Of a stretch of 33,871 nt of DNA, positions 27,178-33,871 are shown piece by piece (position 1 is the stretch's first letter; the number at the start of each line of letters is the position of its first letter). Source of the DNA: Burkholderiales bacterium (lineage in GTDB: Bacteria; Pseudomonadota; Gammaproteobacteria; Burkholderiales; Methylophilaceae); NCBI GenBank assembly GCA_030827595.1, contig JAURED010000007.1:1-33871 (forward strand). Direction: 5' to 3'. The notes under the pieces were generated by a model that was given only the letters and a program-made list of their open reading frames with translations, was not told where the DNA came from and did no database searches. Made by a program: the position numbers and the translations under genes.

Positions 27178-27957
27178 TTAACCAAATTTACCGGTAATAT
27201 AATCTTCGGTTTCTTTTTTAGAGGGGTTGGTAAAAATGATATCCGTCTCATCAAATTCAATCATTTTGCCCAAATACATATAGGCCGTATAGTCAGAAAT
27301 CCTCGCTGCTTGCTGCATATTGTGGGTCACAATTAAAATGGTTAATTTTTTCTTTAACTCACTCATGAGCTCTTCAATATTAACGGTTGCGATTGGATCC
27401 AAAGCTGATGTTGGCTCATCAAATAACATGATTTCAGGATCAGTGGCTAGCGCCCTTGCAATACATAATCTTTGCTGCTGACCGCCTGAAAGGTTATAAG
27501 CCAGGTCTTGCAGTCGATCTTTTACTTCATTCCAAAGTGAAGCTCCTTTTAAGGCCTCTTCCACTTTATCATCAAGCAGACGTTTATTGTTTTCACCGCG
27601 AACTCTCAGGCCGTAGGCAACATTTTCATAAATAGACTTAGGAAAAGGATTTGGTTTTTGGAAGACCATACTGATCCTCATCCTGACCTCAATGGGGTCA
27701 ACTTTTTTGTCGAGAATATTTGTATTGTCGGGGTATAAGATAATCTGACCGGCGTATTTATTTCCTGGATACAGGTCATGCATTCGATTAAATGATCTGA
27801 GGAATGTTGATTTGCCACAGCCAGATGGACCAATGAGGGCAGTAATTCTTTTTTCATACAAAGGAATGTTGATATCTTTGAGGGCATGTGTTCCATCTGC
27901 ATAATGAAAATTAAATTCTTTTGATTCAGCTTTTATTATTTCTTGTTTTTTTACCAT
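27178..27957 (-). CDS. pstB: Phosphate ABC transporter ATP-binding protein
   Basis: ATPase of the high-affinity phosphate importer, on the cytoplasmic face of the PstCA channel. I choose the start at 27957 (259 residues), not the longer frame beginning at 28020: AGGA lies 8 bp before it, the extra 21 residues overlap pstA and show no family similarity, and the shorter length fits PstB. Motifs are Walker A GPSGCGKS, the Q-loop in '[10 protein letters not shown]', signature LSGGQQQRL, Walker B '[13 protein letters not shown]', and the switch His in '[15 protein letters not shown]'. It is the last gene of the pst operon. No phoU follows; instead glmM converges within 2 bp. Confidence 0.95.
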   Translation of the reverse strand: MVKKQEIIKAESKEFNFHYADGTHALKDINIPLYEKRITALIGPSGCGKSTFLRSFNRMHDLYPGNKYAGQIILYPDNTNILDKKVDPIEVRMRISMVFQKPNPFPKSIYENVAYGLRVRGENNKRLLDDKVEEALKGASLWNEVKDRLQDLAYNLSGGQQQRLCIARALATDPEIMLFDEPTSALDPIATVNIEELMSELKKKLTILIVTHNMQQAARISDYTAYMYLGKMIEFDETDIIFTNPSKKETEDYITGKFG

Positions 27958-27967
27958 AGTGAAATTC

Positions 27968-28906
27968 CTACCATTTAATTTTCTTTCTGATGTTATAACG
28001 TAATTTAATTGCAATACCATTCATCAATAAAGTGAGAATGATAATCACAGCCCCCGTTGCCGCGGCATTAATATGAAACGCATGTTCAGGTCGGGAAATC
28101 CAATTGAACATTTGAATGGGGAGGACGGTAAAACCTGCGTCAAGCCATGCAAAGTTAATAAAAGGAACGACATCGGTCACAGGTGAGGGGGGTAAAAATG
28201 CGATAAAAGTCAGTGCGCCTATGGTAATGACAGGCGCTGTTTCTCCAATAGCTCGGGCCATTCCAATGATGATTCCAGTTAACACACCGCCCATTGCATA
28301 TTGTAAAACATGATGAAGAGTGACTTGCCACTTCGTTGCACCGACAGCATAGGCCGCCTCACGGATATGCACGGGTATGGCTCGAATCGCTTCTCGGGTC
28401 GAGACGATTACAATAGGCAGCATCAGTAGCGATAATGTAAGGCCGGCAGTTAAAATACTTTGCCCTAAACCAAATTCATACACAAATAAGCCGAGAGCCA
28501 GTAGGCCATAAATAATTGATGGAACACCCGCAAGATTTGCTACATTGATTTCAATCAGATCAGCAAACCACCCCTTTTTTGCATATTCTTCAAGATAGAT
28601 TCCAGCAGCGACACCCATGGGGACGGCGACAAAAAAAGTAACAATTAAAACGAGGCTTGAGCCAACCCAGGCAGATAAGATTCCCGCACCCTCAGCTTTT
28701 CGAGATGGAAAATTGGAAAAAAAATCTAAATTCATTTTCGGGTACCCATCAATGACTAGGTCTAAAAATAAGACAAGAAGGGCCACGGCTAGGGTAGCGA
28801 TCACAAATAAACCGACACCCGCAAAAATACTGTCATTTTTTTTATGTTGCTTTATTAACTTACGAATAGCATTTAAATCTTTTATGTTTTGATCGTTAAT
28901 CGCCAA
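27968..28906 (-). CDS. pstA: Phosphate ABC transporter permease PstA
   Basis: Inner-membrane channel subunit paired with PstC. It has 312 residues and about six transmembrane helices, the first at roughly 28-52, with the permease loop '[31 protein letters not shown]' that contacts the ATPase, and '[18 protein letters not shown]', a PstA-typical segment. The start codon is TTG at 28906; its ribosome site AAAGG lies in the final codons of pstC. The start falls 3 bp after the pstC stop and the gene ends 10 bp before the pstB start, so all are on one transcript. Retained Arg and Glu residues in 'ARAIGETA' match the channel motif of PstA/PstC. Confidence 0.94.
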   Translation of the reverse strand: MAINDQNIKDLNAIRKLIKQHKKNDSIFAGVGLFVIATLAVALLVLFLDLVIDGYPKMNLDFFSNFPSRKAEGAGILSAWVGSSLVLIVTFFVAVPMGVAAGIYLEEYAKKGWFADLIEINVANLAGVPSIIYGLLALGLFVYEFGLGQSILTAGLTLSLLMLPIVIVSTREAIRAIPVHIREAAYAVGATKWQVTLHHVLQYAMGGVLTGIIIGMARAIGETAPVITIGALTFIAFLPPSPVTDVVPFINFAWLDAGFTVLPIQMFNWISRPEHAFHINAAATGAVIIILTLLMNGIAIKLRYNIRKKIKW

Positions 28907-28909
28907 GAT

Positions 28910-29833
28910 TTAATACCTTTCTGTAAATTTTTTTCGAGTCCATTGACCCAAAATATTTAAAGATAAAGTCATAATAAATAATACGATACCAGCTGCAAAG
29001 ATACTTTGGTAACCAATCCCACCATGCTCCAAATCTCCAAGGGCAACTGAGACAATATAAGCTGTAATTGTGGCGGCACTCTCAACGGGGTTAAAAGTGA
29101 AATTCGGTTGCTGCCCAGCCGCAATAGCGACAATCATGGTCTCACCAATACCCCGACTAATGGCTAGAATATATGCAGCAATAATTCCGGATAAGGCCGC
29201 TGGCATGACCACCGTTTTAGCAGTTTGAAATCGAGTCGCTCCCATGGCGTAGGATCCCTCTCTCATCGCCATTGGGACAGCCCGCATGGCATCTTCAGCA
29301 ACTGAAGCAATGTAAGGGACAATCATAATCCCCATGACAATTCCCGGTCCAAGCATATTGAACGTTGGTAAATCCGGATATATTTTTTGCAATAAAGGTG
29401 TGACCAGTAAAAGAGCAAAATAGCCAAACACAACGGTTGGAACTCCTACTAAAAGTTCCAATATGGGTTTAACGGTTTCTCTTAATTTATGCGAAGCGAA
29501 TTCAGAAAGGTAGACTGCGGTAATGGTACCAAGCGGTATAGCAACCAAGAGCGCTATTCCAGTGATGGTCACCGTTCCTGCCACTAGCGGGAGAATGCCA
29601 TAATTTTTAATCTCAAAATTTGGGGTCCAAATGGTTGAGGTTAAAAATTCTTTGATTGAAACGGCTTCAAAAAAGGGTATAGATTCGGTGACAAGAATAA
29701 AAACAATTCCAAAGGTGATTAATATGGCAATCAGCCCTGACAACATTAAGGCCCATTCAATTAATCTTTCAACAAAATTTCGTCGAATATTTTTTGCCAG
29801 AGCCTTACTAACTGTAGATTTTGTTTTGGACAT
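28910..29833 (-). CDS. pstC: Phosphate ABC transporter permease PstC
   Basis: Second channel subunit of the phosphate importer. It has 307 residues and about six membrane helices, beginning near residue 27 ('WALMLSGLIAILITFGIVFILV'). 'VGVPTVVFGYFALLLVTP' and the ATPase-contact loop 'AMREGSYAMGATRFQTAKTVVMPAA' with 'ISRGIGETMIV' identify PstC. The ATG lies 115 bp downstream of pstS, beyond an intrinsic terminator, so its expression probably depends on read-through. No other promoter is obvious in that gap. Confidence 0.94.
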   Translation of the reverse strand: MSKTKSTVSKALAKNIRRNFVERLIEWALMLSGLIAILITFGIVFILVTESIPFFEAVSIKEFLTSTIWTPNFEIKNYGILPLVAGTVTITGIALLVAIPLGTITAVYLSEFASHKLRETVKPILELLVGVPTVVFGYFALLLVTPLLQKIYPDLPTFNMLGPGIVMGIMIVPYIASVAEDAMRAVPMAMREGSYAMGATRFQTAKTVVMPAALSGIIAAYILAISRGIGETMIVAIAAGQQPNFTFNPVESAATITAYIVSVALGDLEHGGIGYQSIFAAGIVLFIMTLSLNILGQWTRKKFTERY

Positions 29834-29894
29834 GTTTTAAATAAAACTATTAAAAGCGCAAATAATTATTACACATAAATGGATCATCAGGATT

Positions 29895-29923
29895 AAAAAA
29901 AAAGGGGAAATTTCCCCTTTTTT
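29895..29923 (-). terminator. Intrinsic terminator/attenuator between pstS and pstC
   Basis: Perfect palindrome at 29898-29923 (arms AAAAAAGGGGAAA / TTTCCCCTTTTTT). Read leftward it gives a GGGGAAATTTCCCC hairpin followed by nine Ts (complement of 29895-29903), a textbook intrinsic terminator 26 bp after the pstS stop. It should cut most pstS mRNA before pstC. Confidence 0.88.
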
Positions 29924-29948
29924 AATATGTCAACAAATCAATAAAATC

Positions 29949-30938
29949 CTAGTCCGTTGCTTTGTCTAGGATTTCTTTGACTGATAATCCGATGGCTGGA
30001 CCATCTTTAAAAGCGGTTCCTGTTTTTAAAGATTTGTAATGAGCATTGATCGCGTCATACTCTGCTTTTGAGAAAGGAACATAGCCGACTTCTTTCGATA
30101 GTTTTCCTGCATTTTTGAGGTAAAACTCAACAAATTTTTTCACTTTAGGATCAAAGGCTGCTTTGGCTGCATTTAAATAAATAAATAAAGGTCTTGATAA
30201 AGGGTTGTAGGATCCATCCATAACCGTTTCTATTGATGGCTCGATAAACTTACCCTCTTTATTTTTGATTTTAACGGCATCGAGCTTATCTTTATTTTCA
30301 ACATAATATGCAAGACCAAAATAACCGATACCGCCTTTGTCACCCGCAACCCCTTGAACTAAAACGTTATCATCTTCGGATGCGGTAAAATCGCCGCGAA
30401 TGGATTTAGATTTTTCAATAATGGCTTCGGTGAAATAATCAAAGGTCCCTGAATCTGCACCTGGGCCATATAATTTCAGGGGTTGATTTGGGAAACCTTC
30501 ACGAATTTGATTCCAGTTCTTGATTTTTCCTTGAGCGTCAGGACCCCACATTTTTTTTAACTCAGCTGGAGACATTTCTTTGGCCCAATCATTACCCTTA
30601 TTTACCACGACCGTAAGCGCATCAAAAGCTACTGGGATTTCAATGAAAGATATGCCGGCCTCACTACAGGCTTTCGCTTCTTTATCTTTAATTGGACGGG
30701 ATGCATCAGAAATCACTGTTTCACCACGGCAAAATTTCTTAAAACCACCACCGGTGCCGGAAACGCCTACCGTAACTTTAATACCTGTTTCCTTTTGAAA
30801 CTCTTCAGCAACAGCTTCAGTAATCGGATATACGGTTGATGAACCATCAATGGCAATAATGTCAACGGCCAAAACTGATGAAGTGAATGCGCTAGTTGCC
30901 AAGGTTGCTAAAACTGTTTTTTTAAGGGTTGAGACCAT
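29949..30938 (-). CDS. pstS: Periplasmic phosphate-binding protein
   Basis: Captures phosphate in the periplasm for PstCAB. It has 329 residues and a Sec signal peptide of about 24 (cleavage after 'SSVLA'). The mature protein starts 'DIIAIDGSSTVYPITEAVAEEF', the phosphate-binding pattern of the PstS/SphX-type family, followed by 'GTGGGFKKFCRGE', 'ISDASRPI' and 'GADSGTFDYFTEAI'. The GTF/SGT motifs that hold phosphate are present. It belongs to the branch with 'DGSSTVYP' rather than the classical E. coli PstS sequence. AGGAG lies 6 bp before the ATG. The promoter carries a Pho box, and a terminator follows the gene. Confidence 0.95.
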   Translation of the reverse strand: MVSTLKKTVLATLATSAFTSSVLAVDIIAIDGSSTVYPITEAVAEEFQKETGIKVTVGVSGTGGGFKKFCRGETVISDASRPIKDKEAKACSEAGISFIEIPVAFDALTVVVNKGNDWAKEMSPAELKKMWGPDAQGKIKNWNQIREGFPNQPLKLYGPGADSGTFDYFTEAIIEKSKSIRGDFTASEDDNVLVQGVAGDKGGIGYFGLAYYVENKDKLDAVKIKNKEGKFIEPSIETVMDGSYNPLSRPLFIYLNAAKAAFDPKVKKFVEFYLKNAGKLSKEVGYVPFSKAEYDAINAHYKSLKTGTAFKDGPAIGLSVKEILDKATD

Positions 30939-30975
30939 TCATAACTCCTGATAAAGATTAATAATAATTTCGCTC

Positions 30976-31009
30976 ATTATATTTATAAATTATGACAGAT
31001 TTATGACAA
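30976..31009 (-). promoter_or_regulatory. Pho box and -10 element of the pstS promoter
   Basis: Reading leftward, TTGTCATAAATCTGTCAT (31009-30992) matches the PhoB consensus of two CTGTCA-type repeats 11 bp apart, with one changed base in the first repeat. After exactly 10 bp comes TATAAT (30981-30976). Transcription would start near 30969, about 30 nt before the pstS ATG. No phoB or phoR is in the window. Confidence 0.85.
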
Positions 31010-31067
31010 TTCTCCCTTTAACAAAAACAGGTTAAAATAACGCAAATTATTTACATAGATTAAAAAA

Positions 31068-32172
31068 ATGGATTCAGAACAACTCAATCAATTAAAACAA
31101 TCACTCACCGAAATCAGTGACCGATTCTCAGCCTTGCGGAGCTATCTTTGACCTTGATCATAAAAAAAATCAATTAAAAGAATTAACTGAGCAACAAGAA
31201 GATCCAAAAATCTGGGAGGATAATGCACTGAGCCAGAAAATTGGAAAAGAAAAAAGAATTCTTGAAGACACCATTCAGGAGTTTGAAAAATTAGATACAG
31301 CCATTGGGAATAACCAGGAATTGTTTGAATTAGCTCAAGCTGAGGAGGATGATGCCACCTTGCAAGACCTGTTGAAGGATGCAGAAAAACTGGAGAAACA
31401 GCTCAATCAATTAGAATTTAAACGAATGTTCTCTAATCCGCTGGATCCTAATAATTGTTTTATTGATTTTCAATCAGGCAGCGGTGGGACTGAGGCACAG
31501 GACTGGGCCAATATGTTGTTACGCATGTATCTTCGATATAGTGAAGAAAAGGGATTTAAGGTGGAGGTGATGGAAATTACCGAGGGTGAGGTGGCAGGGA
31601 TTAAAGGGGCGACTATCAAAGTCATTGGCGATTACGCCTACGGTTACTTTCGTACCGAAACTGGCATTCATCGATTAGTACGCAAATCTCCATTTGATTC
31701 AGGAAGTCGAAGACATACCTCTTTTGCTGGGGTAAACGTCTATCCTGAAATCGACGAGTCTGTGGATATTGAAATTAACCCTGCTGATTTAAGAATTGAT
31801 ACCTATCGGGCTTCGGGCGCAGGGGGACAGCATATTAACAAAACTGATTCTGCTGTTAGAATTACGCATGAACCGAGTGGTGTGGTTGTGCAATGTCAGA
31901 ATGATCGGTCACAACACAGAAATAAAGCACAAGCGATGGATATGTTGAAGTCACAGCTCTATCGAATTGAGATGGAAAAGCGGAATCAGGAAAAAAAGGC
32001 ACTAGAAGACGCCAAGTCAGATATTGGCTGGGGACATCAAATTAGAAGCTATGTGTTAGATCAATCTAGAATTAAAGATTTACGTACGGGGGTCGAGGTA
32101 GGAAACACACAAGGGGTGTTAGATGGGAATCTAGATCCTTTTATTACAGAGAGTTTAAAACAAGGGGTATAA
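31068..32172 (+). CDS. prfB: Peptide chain release factor 2, expressed by programmed +1 frameshift
   Basis: RF2 releases finished proteins at UGA and UAA. The coding region is 31068-31148 joined to 31150-32172, giving 367 residues. The first frame encodes 27 residues ([10 protein letters not shown]...RSYL) and stops at UGA (31149-31151); skipping one T continues as '[13 protein letters not shown]'. The rest has the UGA-recognition tripeptide in 'RKSPFDSG' and the catalytic GGQ in '[12 protein letters not shown]'. This is the usual autoregulatory prfB layout, not a mutation; a reading that begins inside the second frame is artificial. lysS follows after one base. The ATG lacks a clear Shine-Dalgarno. 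Confidence 0.96.
31138..31151 (+). other. Programmed +1 frameshift site in prfB
   Basis: GGAG (31138-31141), then CTAT, then CTT (31146-31148) and the in-frame UGA (31149-31151) followed by C. This keeps the slippery CUU-UGA-C of known prfB sites. The internal Shine-Dalgarno is shorter (GGAG) and spaced one base further than the AGGGGG-UAU-CUU of E. coli, so shifting efficiency may differ. Confidence 0.93.
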
Positions 32173-32173
32173 G

Positions 32174-33685
32174 TTGGAAAATAATGACATTCAAGCGGTA
32201 GACGAAAATACCATTATTCAAGAAAGAAGAGCCAAGCTTCAGGAGTTGAGACAGGCGGGAGTCGCTTTTCCAAATCATTTCAAGCCGGAGCATTTTGCGC
32301 AAACGTTGCATGATGATTATGACGCCATTGATAAGCCGAGTTTAGAAGAAAAAAATATTCATGTCGTTGTTGCGGGGCGCATGATGTTAAAACGCGTCAT
32401 GGGTAAAGCAAGTTTTGCCACCATCCAGGATAGTTCGGGCCGTATTCAATTATATGTCGCACGCGATCTCGTCAATAACGAGCAAAATCCAGAACTCTAC
32501 TCTGCATTTAAAAAGTGGGATATGGGTGACATTATTGGCGCAAAGGGCAAGTTATTTAAAACCAACACCAATGAATTAACCATTGAAGTGACTGAGATTA
32601 TTCTGCTTACCAAATCTTTAAGGCCGCTTCCCGAAAAGTTTCATGGACTGCAAGATCAAGAAATGAAGTATCGTCAGCGCTATGTCGATCTGATGGTGAA
32701 TCAGGACACCAAAGACACTTTCTTAACCCGGTCCAAAGCCATGCAATCGATTCGAGAATTTATGGGGAAAAATCAATTTCTCGAAGTTGAAACACCGATG
32801 CTCCATCCGATTCCTGGAGGTGCAAGTGCCAAGCCTTTTAAGACTCACCACAATGCCCTGGATATGGAAATGTTTTTACGCATCGCACCAGAGCTTTATC
32901 TAAAGCGTTTGGTTGTCGGTGGATTTGATCGTGTTTTTGAGATCAATCGAAATTTTAGGAACGAGGGATTAAGTGTGCGTCACAATCCAGAATTTACCAT
33001 GATGGAGTTTTATGCGGCTTATGCGGACTATCAGTGGCTCATGACTTTTACCGAGGAATGTATTCGGGCCTGTATCCAAAGCTGTGGTCTCGATCTCAAG
33101 CTCACTTATCAGGAAAAAGAAATTGATTTCGCTAAAGATTTTGATCGTCTAACACTGGTTCAGGCCATTGAAAAATATAGCCCTCAATATAAAGAGCAGG
33201 ATTTACATAGTGTTGAATTTCTATCCAAAGAAGTGCAGCGTTTAGGCGAGGATTTACCAACCAACGCAACACTCGGATCATTGCAACTGGCTTTATTTGA
33301 AGCGGTTGCCGAAGAGCATTTGTGGCATCCAACCTATATTATTGACTATCCGACCGAGGTTTCTCCTCTTGCAAGAGCTTCGGATACTGATCCGAGCATC
33401 ACAGAGCGATTTGAATTATTTATTGCAGGTCGAGAAATCGCTAATGGATTCTCAGAATTAAATGACCCCGAAGAACAAGCCGCTCGATTTAAGAAACAAG
33501 TCGAACAAAAAGAAGCGGGCGATGATGAAGCTATGTTTTATGATGCTGATTTTATTCGTGCGCTTGAATATGGACTCCCTCCAACGGGCGGATGCGGTAT
33601 CGGCATTGATCGTTTAATTATGCTGATTACCAACAAACCGAGTATCCGCGATGTTATTCTCTTCCCTCACATGAGGCCAGAATAA
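32174..33685 (+). CDS. lysS: Lysine--tRNA ligase (class II)
   Basis: Charges tRNA-Lys. It has 503 residues. The N-terminal OB-fold anticodon-binding domain (about 60-165) includes '[30 protein letters not shown]'. The class II core shows motif 1 near '[21 protein letters not shown]', motif 2 '[11 protein letters not shown]...[11 protein letters not shown]', and motif 3 '[13 protein letters not shown]'. The start is TTG at 32174, supported by AAGGGG about 8 bp upstream; the nearby ATG at 32184 is out of frame. The one-base gap from prfB matches the conserved prfB-lysS operon. Confidence 0.97.
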   Translation: MENNDIQAVDENTIIQERRAKLQELRQAGVAFPNHFKPEHFAQTLHDDYDAIDKPSLEEKNIHVVVAGRMMLKRVMGKASFATIQDSSGRIQLYVARDLVNNEQNPELYSAFKKWDMGDIIGAKGKLFKTNTNELTIEVTEIILLTKSLRPLPEKFHGLQDQEMKYRQRYVDLMVNQDTKDTFLTRSKAMQSIREFMGKNQFLEVETPMLHPIPGGASAKPFKTHHNALDMEMFLRIAPELYLKRLVVGGFDRVFEINRNFRNEGLSVRHNPEFTMMEFYAAYADYQWLMTFTEECIRACIQSCGLDLKLTYQEKEIDFAKDFDRLTLVQAIEKYSPQYKEQDLHSVEFLSKEVQRLGEDLPTNATLGSLQLALFEAVAEEHLWHPTYIIDYPTEVSPLARASDTDPSITERFELFIAGREIANGFSELNDPEEQAARFKKQVEQKEAGDDEAMFYDADFIRALEYGLPPTGGCGIGIDRLIMLITNKPSIRDVILFPHMRPE

Positions 33686-33710
33686 TCTTTAATTTGATAA
33701 TTTTATAAAA

Positions 33711-33744
33711 TTGTCATAATAGTGTCACATTTGATCTCCATAAT
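33711..33744 (+). promoter_or_regulatory. Pho box and -10 element upstream of the right-edge exported protein
   Basis: TTGTCATAATAGTGTCAC (33711-33728) matches the PhoB box, with TGTCA at the same 11-bp phase in both repeats. A 10-bp gap is followed by CATAAT (33739-33744). The layout is identical to the pstS promoter. An inverted repeat ATAATTC/GAATTAT (33740-33746, 33754-33760) overlaps the expected start of transcription. Confidence 0.8.
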
Positions 33745-33773
33745 TCACATTAAGAATTATATGGAGATCTTAA

Positions 33774-33871
33774 ATGAAACTTAAAAAACTAACTACGGCA
33801 TTGATGTTGACTGGTATAGCCGGTCTTCCTTTAGCGTCATTTGCTGACTCAACCGAAGATTTAGTGAACGC
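33774..33871 (+). CDS. N-terminus of an exported protein, probably a Pho-regulated outer-membrane porin (cut by window end)
   Basis: Thirty-two codons are visible. They encode a Sec signal peptide (MKLKKL, a hydrophobic core, and a likely cleavage after 'ASFA'), then DSTEDLVNA. GGAG lies 7 bp upstream of the ATG. Short 'TE.LV.AL' openings after the signal are typical of OprO/OprP-like phosphate-selective porins, and the Pho-box promoter supports this. Too little protein is present to prove the family; another phosphate-starvation exported protein, such as a phosphatase, is possible. Confidence 0.55.
   Translation, partial: MKLKKLTTALMLTGIAGLPLASFADSTEDLVN

Noticed and set aside
27958-28020. 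N-terminal extension of pstB overlapping pstA
   Set aside because: The extra 21 residues have no family match, and a proper ribosome site precedes the ATG at 27957.
31117-32172. prfB read as a single ORF from an internal start, or as a frameshifted pseudogene
   Set aside because: The upstream 27 codons from 31068, the CTT-TGA-C slip site and a full RF2 sequence show the standard programmed frameshift.
1-33871. CRISPR arrays, insertion sequences, integrases, toxin-antitoxin or defence genes, tRNA/rRNA
   Set aside because: None found on reading both strands; every long open frame is explained by a core gene or its shadow, and no gap exceeds about 130 bp.

Overview
The window is a stretch of compact, AT-rich bacterial chromosome carrying only core and metabolic genes. 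I see no transposase, integrase, phage gene, CRISPR array, tRNA or rRNA. The gene sets (hrcA and hemH diverging from nadK-recN; fur diverging from bamE-dapB; carAB-greA-DUF4149; rlmE-ftsH-folP-glmM; prfB-lysS) look betaproteobacterial. An Edd/Eda Entner-Doudoroff pair, low GC and almost no intergenic space would suit a small-genome Methylophilales methylotroph (OM43 / Methylopumilus type). That placement is inference from gene order and composition; no marker gene was compared.

Layout. Positions 1-204: tail of a carbamoyltransferase. 222-3330 (+): edd, eda and a HAD phosphatase in one tight operon. 3319-9639 (-): a chain of six overlapping genes transcribed leftward, hrcA, hemH, hldD, hldE, waaF and a family 2 glycosyltransferase, linking heat-shock repression, the last step of haem synthesis and inner-core heptose synthesis and transfer. 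9733-12243 (+): nadK, recN. 12245-12691 (-): fur. 12765-14428 (+): bamE with an unusual repeat-bearing tail, then dapB. 14450-18870 (+): a near-consensus promoter, a leader hairpin covering the Shine-Dalgarno (SD) site, then carA and carB. 18907-19873 (+): greA and a DUF4149 membrane protein. 19870-20154 (-): yhbY. 20263-22421 (+): a SulP anion transporter coupled to a beta-carbonic anhydrase, apparently inserted between yhbY and rlmE. 22458-27175 (+): rlmE, ftsH, folP, glmM. 27178-30938 (-): the pstSCAB phosphate importer. 31068-33685 (+): prfB (with its programmed +1 frameshift) and lysS. 33774-end (+): start of an exported protein.

The clearest regulatory story is phosphate. Two Pho boxes with the same geometry (18-bp box, 10-bp gap, -10 hexamer) drive pstSCAB leftward and the exported protein at the right edge rightward, so that last gene is probably an outer-membrane phosphate porin. 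The housekeeping prfB-lysS pair sits between them. A strong intrinsic terminator after pstS should give more binding protein than permease.

Nothing here amounts to a wholly new system. The best leads are the BamE tail repeats, the carA leader hairpin, the hairpin that ends at the folP start codon, the SulP/carbonic anhydrase pair and the paired Pho promoters. Frequent TTG starts (carA, carB, rlmE, ftsH, pstA, lysS) and four convergent gene pairs with no room for a terminator are further signs of genome compaction.
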